From the NCBI RefSeq assembly GCF_900112795.1, contig NZ_FONA01000011.1, positions 62,001-126,000 of the forward strand: 64,000 bases of DNA. Reading direction: 5' to 3'. A program made the translations under genes and the position numbers. A model generated the notes under the pieces. The model was not told the DNA's origin and made no database searches. It worked only from the letters and a program-made list of their open reading frames with translations. This document shows, in pieces, positions 18,857-28,104 of the stretch (its first letter is position 1; each line of letters opens with the position of its first letter). Source of the stretch: Thermophagus xiamenensis (GTDB taxonomy: Bacteria; Bacteroidota; Bacteroidia; Bacteroidales; Marinilabiliaceae).

Positions 18857-19062
18857 TTCATATGATTTTAGCTTACTTCATTGATATATTGTTTCTTAAA
18901 AGTAGTCATTAGTGGTTAATAGTTAGTCATTAGTGGTTAGTAATTAGTTAATCAACGGTAATCACTAATGACTAATCACTTCTTCTGCCTTCGGCTGTGC
19001 ACTTCTGCCCTTGTCGTTTATACATGCTCTTTTGTGGCAAAAGTCGCCATGCTCGTTTTATT
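18857..19062. repeat. Dispersed palindromic repeat, copy 4
   Basis: Same block order as copy 2: TTACTTCATTGATATATTG, a TTAGT-rich arm, ACTAATGACTAATCACT, CTTCTGCCTTCGGC, CGTTTATACATGC, GTGGCAAAAGTCGCCATGCTCG. It fills nearly all of the gap between rsmI and the upstream gene, ending 7 bp before the latter's stop codon. Confidence 0.88.
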
Positions 19063-19068
19063 ATATGG

Positions 19069-19986
19069 CTAAGAAAAGCGACGTTCCACCAATTCGAGAA
19101 ATCCGACTGTCGCTTCATCTTCAGGGTTCCAGTTGAAATTGGCCATTAAAAAGTTTCGTGCATCTTCGAGCCCCGACATTTGGTCTAACTGGTCGAGGGT
19201 TTGATTCATTAAATCAGCATTTCCGCCAAACAACTCGCGCTGGTAAAAGAAACGGTCGTTTATTCCCAGTGCCTTTTTTAAACTGGTGATGGGTGGCAAT
19301 GTCAATGATCGTTTTTGCTTGCCTTCTATGGTGTTTTTGGCAATTTGTTCATTGAACGATGCTCTGTTGCTTCCCAGTTTTTCACCTAATATTTTATTGT
19401 TTTTGGACGATGAATTTCCTGGAATGACGTTAGGGTTATGCTTATTTTGTATGTTAACAACCGGTTTCTTTACCGGTGGTTCCGTTAAATTATTGTCGGC
19501 AGTCGTATCATCTCCGTTAGAGATATTGGGTTGTGGTGCATCCCTCTTTTTTTCGACTGGCTTTTTTTCGGCAGGATTAGGCGAACTGAGAGTTGGTTGT
19601 TTACTTTCTGTGTGACCAGAAGAATCATTTGTTTCAGCAGAAACAGTGCTGTTTTCAATTACGGCTATTTCTTCAGAAGATGGGTTGATGGGTTGACTTT
19701 CTTTATTATTATTTTGGTTTTGTTTGGCAACAGTTTTTTGCTCATCCTCGTTAATGGATGTCGCCGGCTTAACATTGGGCTTTGTTGTTGGTACCTCTTT
19801 TATTGTTGAAGGCGTGTTGGCAACTTCTTCCAGGGCGTCAATCTCATCCAAAATGCTGTTGAGTTTATTCCGTGCCAGCCGAAAGTAAATTTTAGATATT
19901 TCGCTTTTGCCTTTGCAGGAGAGGGTCAGTGTTTCAACCTCTTTTAAATCGCGCAAAATAATTTCAAGAAGAGCATCTTTTTCCAT
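19069..19986 (-). CDS. Conserved hypothetical protein with disordered middle
   Basis: 305 residues in three parts: a helical N-terminus (about 1-55, MEKDALLEIILRDLKEVE...LARNKLNSILDEI), a long low-complexity middle rich in N, P, S, T, K (about 60-205), and a compact C-terminal domain of about 70 residues (GINDRFFYQRELFGGNADLMNQ...LMANFNWNPEDE...FLELVERRF). The C-terminal pattern is one I associate with uncharacterised Bacteroidota proteins. There is no signal peptide, so it is cytoplasmic. It is transcribed divergently from tdk, from a palindrome holding -7 boxes in both directions. No function is assigned. Confidence 0.7.
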   Translation of the reverse strand: MEKDALLEIILRDLKEVETLTLSCKGKSEISKIYFRLARNKLNSILDEIDALEEVANTPSTIKEVPTTKPNVKPATSINEDEQKTVAKQNQNNNKESQPINPSSEEIAVIENSTVSAETNDSSGHTESKQPTLSSPNPAEKKPVEKKRDAPQPNISNGDDTTADNNLTEPPVKKPVVNIQNKHNPNVIPGNSSSKNNKILGEKLGSNRASFNEQIAKNTIEGKQKRSLTLPPITSLKKALGINDRFFYQRELFGGNADLMNQTLDQLDQMSGLEDARNFLMANFNWNPEDEATVGFLELVERRFS

Positions 19987-20011
19987 AATACCTTAAGCTC
20001 CATTTTTTCGT

Positions 20012-20027
20012 TACATTTGCAAATGTA
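20012..20027. promoter_or_regulatory. 16-bp palindrome made of two back-to-back -7 boxes
   Basis: TACATTTGCAAATGTA is a perfect palindrome. Each half is TACATTTG, which fits TAnnTTTG, one on each strand, facing tdk (start 20061) and the hypothetical gene (start 19986). The two promoters would compete for the same site; it could also be an operator. Confidence 0.55.
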
Positions 20028-20060
20028 GTGATTGCCATGCTAAAATAAATTATTCTTTTC

Positions 20061-20642
20061 ATGTTTCTTGAAAACAAGGTTGATAAATCAGAAAAGAGAG
20101 GATGGATCGAAGTCATTACCGGGTCAATGTTTTCCGGGAAAACCGAGGAGTTGCTTCGTCGTCTTCGCCGGGCGCGTATAGCCCGTCAGCGCGTTGAAAT
20201 TTTTAAACCGTTGGTTGATAACAGGTATAGTGAACAAGAGGTGGTGTCGCACGATGCCAACAGTATTCCTTCTACCCCTGTGGAAAGTTCAGGTAATATT
20301 CTTTTGTTGTGTAGCAATGTGGATGTGGTAGGTATTGATGAGGCTCAGTTTTTCGATAAAGGCCTCAATGATGTTTGTAATCAGTTGGCCAACCAGGGGA
20401 TACGTGTCATTGTTGCCGGATTGGATATGGACTTTAAAGGGAAACCGTTTGGTCCTATGCCTGATTTGATGGCTAGTGCCGAATATGTTACCAAGGTTCA
20501 TGCCATATGCGTCTATTGTGGTGATTTGGCTCATTTTTCGCTTCGGAAAACCGCCAGCGACCGCTTGGTTGAAGTAGGTGCTGATGAGGCTTATGAAGCT
20601 GTGTGCAGGCATTGTTATCAGAAAAAATTTATGAAGAAATGA
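20061..20642 (+). CDS. tdk: Thymidine kinase
   Basis: 193 residues of the type II thymidine kinase family. Walker A is [15 protein letters not shown]; the catalytic Glu lies in [10 protein letters not shown]; the lasso/nucleoside region is [17 protein letters not shown]; two CxxC pairs (VYCGD region and CRHCY) bind zinc. It phosphorylates thymidine for salvage into dTTP. The stop overlaps the murF-alr start (ATGA), so the two are co-transcribed and probably translationally coupled, an arrangement also seen elsewhere in Bacteroidota. Confidence 0.95.
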   Translation: MFLENKVDKSEKRGWIEVITGSMFSGKTEELLRRLRRARIARQRVEIFKPLVDNRYSEQEVVSHDANSIPSTPVESSGNILLLCSNVDVVGIDEAQFFDKGLNDVCNQLANQGIRVIVAGLDMDFKGKPFGPMPDLMASAEYVTKVHAICVYCGDLAHFSLRKTASDRLVEVGADEAYEAVCRHCYQKKFMKK

Positions 20643-23104
20643 TTGCCTATTCTATAAGAGAAATCGCTAATGTTTGCGGGGGTAAGTTATTACTGAACAA
20701 AGAATCGAGTATTTCCCGTTTGCTATGGGATAGTCGGTCGGTTTATGATGCATCGGAAGGTTTGTTTTTTGCTTTAAAAGGAAATCGTCACGACGGACAT
20801 CAGTTTCTCTATCAGCTTGTCGACAAAGGGGTTGGCAATTTTGTCGTAAAGGAAGGAAAAATACCGGATGGACTTAGAGATAAGGCCAATTGGATAGAGG
20901 TTCAGGATGTGTTATTAGCGCTACAAAAGGTAGCGGCGTTTCATCGTCAGCACTTTTCTGCACCGGTATTGGCCATTACCGGGAGCAATGGTAAGACAAT
21001 TGTTAAGGAATGGATTACTCAAATGATTGGTAACGACAGGCTGGTTACCCGTTCCCCGCGGAGTTTTAACAGTCAGATTGGTGTCCCCCTCTCTGTCTGG
21101 CTCTTGAATGATAAAACCGATATTGCCATTTTTGAAGCAGGGATTTCTCAGCCTGGTGAAATGCAACGATTGGAAAAAATCATTCGCCCTGATATGGGGC
21201 TATTTACCACTTTGGGACAAGCCCACCAGGAAAATTTCACCTCTTTGGATGAAAAACTACATGAGAAATTGCATCTTTTTAAAGATGTAAAAACGCTCTT
21301 TTACAATGCCGACCAGTTATTGGTGAAGGATGCTGTCAGGCAATACTTCCCGGAAAAGAATCTGCTTTCGTGGGGACGTTCCAAGGGCGTTACTTTGCAA
21401 TTATTGGAAGAACATGAGCTAGACGATAAAATGCGATTGGAGCTAAGTTATGGAGGTGATGTTTTTTATATAGAGATTCCTTTTTCCGATAAAGTGAGCG
21501 TGGCCAACATCCTTCCTGCAGTTTTGTTTCTTCTTTATTTGGGATACACACCGGAGAATATTGCGAAACGAACGGCATTGCTGGAACCTGTAGCCATGCG
21601 TTTGGAGTTGAAAGAAGGCACCAATCGCAATCTTTTAATTAATGATACCTACAACTCAGATGTGACTTCTCTCGAGATGGCCTTGGATTTTCTGGCTCAA
21701 CAGAGTCGGAAAAAGGGGATGAGCCGAACGGTAATACTTTCTGATTTGCTGCAAACCGGTTTGTCGGATGAGGAACTATATCCTCAGGTGGCCAATATGA
21801 TTAAAGAAAAAGAAATTGACCGATTCATTGGGGTAGGCGATGCATTAATGCGTCATGCATCATTGTTTGACAGCAATGCTCGTTTTTTTGAAACTACTGA
21901 TGAGTTGTTACGGGAACTTCCATCGTTTCGGTTTAGCGAAGAAGCCATCTTAGTAAAAGGGTCACGCTCTTATAGCTTTGAGCGGATTGTGGGGCAAATG
22001 GAATTAAAGCGTCATGCGACGGTTATGGAAGTAAATCTGGATGCCCTGACGCATAACCTCAATCAGTATCGTCGGATATTAAAGCCCCAAACCAAAGTAT
22101 TGGCCATGGTAAAAGCTTTTTCGTATGGTAGTGGTTCCTATGAGATAGCCGCAGCACTCCAATACCAAAATATCGACTATTTAGGCGTGGCATTTGCCGA
22201 CGAAGGTGTGGAATTACGCCGTGCTGGTATTAGCGTTCCTATTATTGTGATGAATCCGGAAGAGAAGAGTTTTGGTCAGATAATTGAATATCATCTGGAG
22301 CCCGAGATATACAACTTTAGGGTGTTGGAAGCATTTAATAAAGCTGTGGCAGCCGAAAACCGTGAGGAGGTCCCAATACATATTAAATTGGATACCGGTA
22401 TGCATCGAATGGGTTTTTCTGAAAAAGAGTTAGATGAATTGATTTTTAGTCTGAAACAGAAACCCCGCCTTAGGATTAAGTCGGTCTTTTCCCATTTGGC
22501 GGCGAGTGATAGTCAAGAACATGACGGCTTTACCAAAATGCAGATTGAGACTTTTGAAAAGATGTGCAGGAAACTGAAAAGGGGATTGAACACCAACTTT
22601 TGGATGCATATTCTTAACAGTGCGGGCATAGAACGCTTTCCGGAGGCACAATTTGATATGGTGCGTTTAGGGATAGGTCTTTATGGTTTTGGAGCCGGCA
22701 AAATTGACTCTCTGCGAAATGTGGTAACTTTAAAATCCTTTATTTCTCAAATTAAACCGGTATCAGCACACGAAACCATTGGTTACAATCGGGCCGGAAC
22801 ACTTAATCGTGATGGACGGATTGGCATTGTCCCTATCGGCTATGCCGACGGTTTGAATCGCCATTTAAGCAACGGGCATGGTAAAATGATAGTCAGGGGG
22901 CAACAAGTACCCATCGTGGGAAATATATGCATGGATATGTGTATGGTTGACCTCACTGATGTTAATGCCGAAGAGGGCGATGAGGTAGTTGTTTTTGGGG
23001 ATGATTATCCTGTAACCATGTTGGCCAACCAACTGGATACCATCCCCTATGAAATACTTACCGGCATTTCTCGTCGGGTAGTGCGCGTATATTATCGTGA
23101 ATAG
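20639..23104 (+). CDS. Bifunctional MurF (UDP-MurNAc-tripeptide:D-Ala-D-Ala ligase)/alanine racemase fusion
   Basis: 821 residues from ATG 20639; a GTG at 20603 would extend it into tdk and adds nothing. Residues 1 to about 455 are MurF, with the ATP loop GSNGKT (Lys119), the [10 protein letters not shown] block and [15 protein letters not shown]. From about 465 on is alanine racemase, with the PLP lysine Lys492 in [20 protein letters not shown], and the second catalytic Tyr in [10 protein letters not shown]. One chain thus makes D-Ala from L-Ala and adds D-Ala-D-Ala to the peptidoglycan precursor. This fusion is known from Bacteroidota. Both active sites look intact. Confidence 0.94.
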   Translation: MIAYSIREIANVCGGKLLLNKESSISRLLWDSRSVYDASEGLFFALKGNRHDGHQFLYQLVDKGVGNFVVKEGKIPDGLRDKANWIEVQDVLLALQKVAAFHRQHFSAPVLAITGSNGKTIVKEWITQMIGNDRLVTRSPRSFNSQIGVPLSVWLLNDKTDIAIFEAGISQPGEMQRLEKIIRPDMGLFTTLGQAHQENFTSLDEKLHEKLHLFKDVKTLFYNADQLLVKDAVRQYFPEKNLLSWGRSKGVTLQLLEEHELDDKMRLELSYGGDVFYIEIPFSDKVSVANILPAVLFLLYLGYTPENIAKRTALLEPVAMRLELKEGTNRNLLINDTYNSDVTSLEMALDFLAQQSRKKGMSRTVILSDLLQTGLSDEELYPQVANMIKEKEIDRFIGVGDALMRHASLFDSNARFFETTDELLRELPSFRFSEEAILVKGSRSYSFERIVGQMELKRHATVMEVNLDALTHNLNQYRRILKPQTKVLAMVKAFSYGSGSYEIAAALQYQNIDYLGVAFADEGVELRRAGISVPIIVMNPEEKSFGQIIEYHLEPEIYNFRVLEAFNKAVAAENREEVPIHIKLDTGMHRMGFSEKELDELIFSLKQKPRLRIKSVFSHLAASDSQEHDGFTKMQIETFEKMCRKLKRGLNTNFWMHILNSAGIERFPEAQFDMVRLGIGLYGFGAGKIDSLRNVVTLKSFISQIKPVSAHETIGYNRAGTLNRDGRIGIVPIGYADGLNRHLSNGHGKMIVRGQQVPIVGNICMDMCMVDLTDVNAEEGDEVVVFGDDYPVTMLANQLDTIPYEILTGISRRVVRVYYRE

Positions 23105-23151
23105 GTTCGTTACTGTCGGATAATCCGGGGGGGTAATTGTATTTGTTGGTT

Positions 23152-23850
23152 TTAACCCAGTCTTGAAATACGCTCAAGTTTTTCTTCGTCCAGAATACGA
23201 ATGATGCGGCCATCAACGGTCAGCAACTTTTCTTTGGCGAAGGCCGTGAGCGTGCGAATAGCATTCGATGCTGTCATATTCGAAAAATTGGCCAAATCTT
23301 CTCGCGACAGGTATATACTTAACGTACAATTATCATCTTCATAACCGTAAATATCGCGTAGCAGCAAAAGACTTTCGGCAAGTCGGCCCCGTATGTGCTT
23401 TTGCGTTAGCGTTACGGTCCTAAAACGAGCAAAACCCAACTCGGTGGCGAACGACTTAATAATGTTCATACACAAATCGTTGTTGGATTTCATGAGTTTC
23501 ATGATCACATCCTTGGCGATGTGAAAAATTACGCATGGTTCAAAAACCACAGCCGAAGCTATGTGACGCTCGTTAGCAAAGAGAGCACGGTAGCCTATAA
23601 AGCCCGGTCCGCTTGCCATCCGAACAATCTGGTCGCGACCCAATATTCCCTCTTTGTATATTTTTACTTTTCCTTTACCGATGCATAATAAGCCGGTGGG
23701 CCATTCGCCTTCCTGATATATGATCTGATTTTTTTTGTATCGGATAGTGGTATGGTGTGCCTCAAGATATTGTTGTTCTTCAGGCGTTAAAACATCATAT
23801 AACTGAGGAATGTCTTTGATTGTAGGTTCGTTAATTGTTTCTTGACCCAT
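23152..23850 (-). CDS. Crp/Fnr-family transcription regulator
   Basis: 232 residues: an N-terminal cyclic-nucleotide-binding beta-barrel (about 30-145, with IIYQEGEWPTGLLCIGKGKVKIYKEG) and a C-terminal winged helix (about 165-225, LSREDLANFSNMTASNAIRTLTAF). The recognition helix is close to that of other Bacteroidota Crp/Fnr proteins. There is no N-terminal four-Cys cluster, so it is not an Fnr-type oxygen sensor through 4Fe-4S; two Cys (LLCIGKG, EPCVIF) are scattered. The effector is unknown. It is convergent with murF-alr; its target genes cannot be read from here. Confidence 0.9.
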   Translation of the reverse strand: MGQETINEPTIKDIPQLYDVLTPEEQQYLEAHHTTIRYKKNQIIYQEGEWPTGLLCIGKGKVKIYKEGILGRDQIVRMASGPGFIGYRALFANERHIASAVVFEPCVIFHIAKDVIMKLMKSNNDLCMNIIKSFATELGFARFRTVTLTQKHIRGRLAESLLLLRDIYGYEDDNCTLSIYLSREDLANFSNMTASNAIRTLTAFAKEKLLTVDGRIIRILDEEKLERISRLG

Positions 23851-24019
23851 TGTAAGAGAAATGTTCTATAACAGTGTTTTAAAACATACAAAGGTATAAA
23901 AAAACAATGACTAATTTGCCTTAAAAATTAATAATGATTTTTTGAAGCCTCAGAAATTAGAAATATGAATATCAAAAGCATTATGTGTGGTAAATCTTCT
24001 TTCCGTGCATCGTTTATTC

Positions 24020-25237
24020 TTAATCTAAAGCGTGAAATTGGTCCTGGTCCGACTGCAGAAAATTAACAGCCAACCAGGCCAAAACACTTGTAGCCGTCTC
24101 AAGGGCTTTTTCATTCAGGTTGAAATGTGGGGTATGTAAAGCACACGTTGTTCCTTGTTCCTGGGCAACACCGAAGCGATAGAATACAGATGGAAATTGT
24201 TGCGTATAGTAACCAAAATCTTCGGCTGTCATGCGTACCCCCATTTCTTCAACACGATTTTCACCCAAAAAATTTTTTGCCCAGGCAATAGCTTTTTTTG
24301 TGGCATCAGGATTATTGTAAACCACCGGATAGCCGTCTTTAATATCTACATGGCAGTGAGCGCCCATGGCCGCTGCCGTCCCTTCGGCAATCTCTTTTAT
24401 CCGTTTTTTGATTAGCCCTCGCCACTCTTCGTCGAGGGTTCGCAGAGTACCGGCTATTTCAACCTTTTCGGGAATGATATTGGTTGCCCCTAAGCCTTCG
24501 ATACGTCCAAATGAGAGTACCGTAGGTATGGTTGTGGGCACCATACGCGATACTATTTGTTGCAGTGCTACAATGATATGCGATGCAATTAAAATGTTGT
24601 CGTTAAGCGTGTGGGGGAGAGCAGCATGTCCGCCCTTGCCCGAAACGGTGAGGTAGACTTCATCGCCTGAAGCCATATACATTCCGGGTTTAAAACCTAC
24701 TTTGCCGGCGGCCATTTCCGGTAACACGTGTTGCCCTATAACAAGGTCAGGTTTAGGGTTATCTAATGCCCCTTCTTTCAGCAGTAAGCTTGCACCACCG
24801 GGAAATTTCTCTTCACCCGGCTGAAAAATAAATAATATGGTGCCGTTCCATTGGTCTCTAAGTTGATTTAAAATATTTGCCACACCTATTAATACAGCTG
24901 TATGGGCATCGTGACCACATGCGTGCATAATGCCTTTATTTACTGAAGCAAAAGGCAGGTTGGTTTCTTCCTGGATGGGTAAGGCATCCATGTCGGCACG
25001 CAGGGCGATAGTACGTCCCGGGTTTTTTCCTTGTAAAGTGGCAATAATTCCTGTTCCTGCCACACCGCGCCGAAAGGGTATCCCGGCCTGTTGCAGACGG
25101 GAGGCAACATAATCAGAGGTATTGTGTTCATTAAACGATAGTTCGGGATTTTGATGTATATGACGCCGGTCAGCGATAATGGAATCAAGTTGAACTTTTG
25201 TGAGCTTATTGATGAGTTGTTTTAAGGTTTCCATCAT
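24020..25237 (-). CDS. M20-family amidohydrolase (N-acyl-amino-acid or hippurate hydrolase type)
   Basis: 405 residues of peptidase family M20D. Metal ligands and motifs: RRHIHQNPELSF, RADMDALPIQEE, MHACGHDAHTAVL, FQPGEEKFPGGA (catalytic Glu pair), and a dimerisation insert (about 190-305, GKGGHAALPH). Such enzymes split N-acylated amino acids or related amides in the cytosol. There is no signal peptide. Start Met1 and Met2 are adjacent. It stands alone on the - strand with a 530-bp gap upstream. Exact substrate cannot be told. Confidence 0.9.
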   Translation of the reverse strand: MMETLKQLINKLTKVQLDSIIADRRHIHQNPELSFNEHNTSDYVASRLQQAGIPFRRGVAGTGIIATLQGKNPGRTIALRADMDALPIQEETNLPFASVNKGIMHACGHDAHTAVLIGVANILNQLRDQWNGTILFIFQPGEEKFPGGASLLLKEGALDNPKPDLVIGQHVLPEMAAGKVGFKPGMYMASGDEVYLTVSGKGGHAALPHTLNDNILIASHIIVALQQIVSRMVPTTIPTVLSFGRIEGLGATNIIPEKVEIAGTLRTLDEEWRGLIKKRIKEIAEGTAAAMGAHCHVDIKDGYPVVYNNPDATKKAIAWAKNFLGENRVEEMGVRMTAEDFGYYTQQFPSVFYRFGVAQEQGTTCALHTPHFNLNEKALETATSVLAWLAVNFLQSDQDQFHALD

Positions 25238-25769
25238 TAATGTTTTATAAATGCATAATTTTTTTTGATTTCATGATGTTTGTTGAGCCAAAGCTTAAGT
25301 GCATCATATCTATTGAGTACTGTGAAAACAAAGATAGTGGTTTATGCCGGGATGTAAAAAATGGGTGTTCTGCTATTCAATTTCGGCAAGGGTTTTGTAA
25401 AAATTGGTTTTGTTATAAAATTCTCAGGTGAAACTCTGAAGGTTATTCCTGTTTTTAATTTTGTTTAATTTATGATGCTATGAAGTTTATGAAAGACAGA
25501 GTATTTGTTTCCGTTGTTTATCAGAATCGGAAATATTATTAGATTTGTCAAAGTTTTGCCATACATCCGAATAAATTTATCTAAGATATTGGTCGGATGC
25601 AACTCGCATGACCATGCAATTACAGACCCGGAAGTGCTCAGACAAAGGAATGGCTGGTGGTTAGTCATTCGCCGGTAATTATTAGCGTTTATTATACTTA
25701 GGACTTCTGACTTGAAACTAACAACTAATTACTAACAACTAAAAACTAATTATATAAAAAAGGTAAACT
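25238..25769. repeat. Intergenic region with degenerate dispersed repeat (copy 5)
   Basis: The first 300 bp show no gene. From about 25561 a half of module B is clear (CATCCGAATAAATTTATCTAAG, then GGTCGGATGCAACTCGCATGACC at 25592-25614); the paired right arm is missing. A decayed TTAGT arm follows (GGTGGTTAGTCATTCG, CTAACAACTAATTACTAAC), ending just before the DUF1573 gene. Confidence 0.65.
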
Positions 25770-26849
25770 ATGAATAGGCTTTATTTATTCTTGTTTTTTT
25801 GTGTTATTGGTGTAACAGGATTGGCTCAGCAATCTAAACCCGTAGCAGAGTTTGAAGAAAAAATTTTCGATTTCGGTGAGATTAAGGAAGACGGGGGAAA
25901 GGTGACACATACCTTTACCTTTAAAAATACCGGAGGACAGCCATTGATTATCCATAATGTTCGTGCTTCTTGCGGTTGTACCAGTCCGGATTGGACGCGC
26001 CAGCCTGTGCAGCCCGGAAAGACAGGTTATGTGAAAGCAACGTTTGATCCCAGTAACCGACCCGGTAATTTCAATAAATCCATAATGGTTTATACCAACG
26101 GACAAGAGCCTACCATTGTGTTGCGAATCACAGGTAAAGTGTTACCACGCGAAAAAACTATTGAAGATATTTATCCTCGTGTGATGGGTCCTGTTCGCTT
26201 GAAATCAGCTCATCTGCCTTTTACGCGCATCGACCCTAAGGGTGTGAAAACCGAAGAAATGGAATTGATTAATACTTCCGACAAAGCTGTTAAAATTGAA
26301 TTTGAAGGCGTGCCCAAGCACCTTGAAATAAAAATGGAACCTGAAACCGTTCAACCAGGGCAAAAAGGAAAAATTATCGCCACTTATGATGCTCAGCAAA
26401 AAAATGACTGGGGATTTGTGGTCGACCAGGTTTATCTTAAAATCAATGGCGCGTCCAATCGTTCAAACAGATTGAGCATTAGTGCTACTATCGAAGAGGA
26501 TTATTCCAAATGGAGTGAAGAACAATTGGCTAATGCGCCGGTTATTGAAATAGATAACAGGGTTTTTGATTTTGGAGAAATTAAACAAGGAGAAAAAGTA
26601 ACCCATGCTTTTGTTATTACCAATAAAGGAAAATCCAATCTAATTCTCAGAAAAGTAAGAGCCTCTTGTGGATGCACCGCAATACAGCCTGAAAAGAAGG
26701 TGATAGCTCCCGGCGAAAGCACACAAATTATCGCGGAATACAATTCAAGAGGGATGAGCGGCCGACAAAATAAATCCATTACGGTTTATTCCAACGACCC
26801 TAAGCGGAGTACTCTTTTGCTTAGGTTAACCGGTACAGTGGTGAAATAA
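25770..26849 (+). CDS. DUF1573 double-domain exported protein
   Basis: 359 residues with a signal peptide ending near TGLAQ. Two DUF1573 (ASPM/HYDIN-like Ig) domains are obvious: about 25-125 (FDFGEIKEDGGKVTHTFTF...VRASCGCTSP) and about 265-358 (FDFGEIKQGEKVTHAFVI...VRASCGCTA). Both carry the CGCT motif. The middle part (130-260) is a related but diverged beta domain. These proteins are abundant in Bacteroidota, likely periplasmic or surface scaffolds; a precise role is unknown. It is a single gene; an A-rich tract with GGTAAAC just precedes the ATG. Confidence 0.88.
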   Translation: MNRLYLFLFFCVIGVTGLAQQSKPVAEFEEKIFDFGEIKEDGGKVTHTFTFKNTGGQPLIIHNVRASCGCTSPDWTRQPVQPGKTGYVKATFDPSNRPGNFNKSIMVYTNGQEPTIVLRITGKVLPREKTIEDIYPRVMGPVRLKSAHLPFTRIDPKGVKTEEMELINTSDKAVKIEFEGVPKHLEIKMEPETVQPGQKGKIIATYDAQQKNDWGFVVDQVYLKINGASNRSNRLSISATIEEDYSKWSEEQLANAPVIEIDNRVFDFGEIKQGEKVTHAFVITNKGKSNLILRKVRASCGCTAIQPEKKVIAPGESTQIIAEYNSRGMSGRQNKSITVYSNDPKRSTLLLRLTGTVVK

Positions 26850-26937
26850 TTGCTCGTTCTGTTTAATTTAATAATCTAATTTTTAGTGCTTCAGGGATTT
26901 ATTTGATATGCCTATGATAAAATACCTAATAGATTAT

Positions 26938-26945
26938 TAACTTTG
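26938..26945 (+). promoter_or_regulatory. -7 promoter element upstream of meaB
   Basis: TAACTTTG fits TAnnTTTG, 35 bp before the meaB ATG. The transcript would start near 26952 and have a very short leader. No good -33 box is visible. Confidence 0.45.
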
Positions 26946-26979
26946 CCTTCCATTGTTGTATGAAAAAGGAGATTTGTGG

Positions 26980-28092
26980 ATGAGTTTTAGTAACAAATAC
27001 AATCATATAGAGAATGATCCTTCTTATAAAGGATTAAATGTTAATAAAGGAGTAGAAAGTTTACCGTCGGTAAATCCGGATGCCTCCCGGTTTTTGAAGC
27101 GTAAACGATCAAAGCTGACGGTGGAACAATACGTGGAAGGCATCCTAAAAGGGGATGTAACTATCCTGAGTCGTGCTGTTACAATGGTTGAGAGTAACAA
27201 AGCCGAGCATCAGGAAATTGCCCAAAAAATAATTGAGGCCTGTTTACCTCATGCCGGAAATTCCATACGTATAGGGATTACCGGTGTTCCGGGAGCAGGG
27301 AAAAGTACCTTTATTGAAGCTTTGGGACTTCACATTATTAACGGGGGGCGTAAATTGGCTGTTTTGGCCATCGACCCCAGCAGTGAGCGGTCGATGGGTA
27401 GCATTCTGGGAGATAAAACCCGTATGGAAAAGTTATCTGCCGAAAAAAATGCGTATATTCGTCCTTCCCCTTCGGCCGGATCATTAGGAGGTGTAGCCCG
27501 AAAGACTAGAGAAACCATCATCTTGTGTGAAGCCGCCGGTTTTGATACAATATTCATTGAAACTGTCGGGGTTGGACAATCAGAGACAGCAGTGCATTCG
27601 ATGGTTGATTTTTTCTTGTTGCTCATGCTTGCAGGTGCCGGCGATGAGCTGCAGGGCATTAAACGGGGAATTATGGAAATGGCTGATGCCATTGCCATTA
27701 ATAAGGCTGACGGGCAAAATATTGATAAGGCCAAAATGGCTCAAGCAGAATACAGAAATGCTTTGCATTTGTTCCCCCCTTCCCGGTCAGGTTGGAGCCC
27801 TAAGGTGGAAATTATTTCTTCGCTCTACAATAAAGGAGTGGCAGAAATATGGGATATGATTATGGAGTACATGGACCTGACAAAGGGAAACGGGTTCTTT
27901 GCCGCAAATCGCAGAGAGCAGGCCAAATACTGGATGTATGAAACCATTAATGAACATTTAAAGAATAACTTTTACCAACATCCCGGCATCAAAGAAGAGC
28001 TGGCAGCTTATGAGCAAAAAGTGCTTAATGACCAAATCAGTTCTTTTATGGCCGCTCGGGATCTTTTGAATAAATACTTTGATAAACTATAA
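26980..28092 (+). CDS. meaB: Methylmalonyl-CoA mutase-associated GTPase MeaB/ArgK
   Basis: Start chosen at ATG 26980, preceded by AAGGAG (26966-26971) at 8 bp, rather than the upstream TTG codon. The product has 370 residues with the G3E GTPase fold: P-loop GVPGAGKSTFIEAL, LAIDPSS, FIETVGVGQSE, and NKADGQN for guanine. C-terminal helices (about 300-370) form the dimerisation part. MeaB loads and protects the adenosylcobalamin-dependent methylmalonyl-CoA mutase in propionate or succinate metabolism. The mutase genes are not beside it here. A seven-codon frame (ATG 26960) ends in an ATGA overlap with this start. Confidence 0.93.
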   Translation: MSFSNKYNHIENDPSYKGLNVNKGVESLPSVNPDASRFLKRKRSKLTVEQYVEGILKGDVTILSRAVTMVESNKAEHQEIAQKIIEACLPHAGNSIRIGITGVPGAGKSTFIEALGLHIINGGRKLAVLAIDPSSERSMGSILGDKTRMEKLSAEKNAYIRPSPSAGSLGGVARKTRETIILCEAAGFDTIFIETVGVGQSETAVHSMVDFFLLLMLAGAGDELQGIKRGIMEMADAIAINKADGQNIDKAKMAQAEYRNALHLFPPSRSGWSPKVEIISSLYNKGVAEIWDMIMEYMDLTKGNGFFAANRREQAKYWMYETINEHLKNNFYQHPGIKEELAAYEQKVLNDQISSFMAARDLLNKYFDKL

Positions 28093-28104
28093 TGATTATT
28101 TTTT

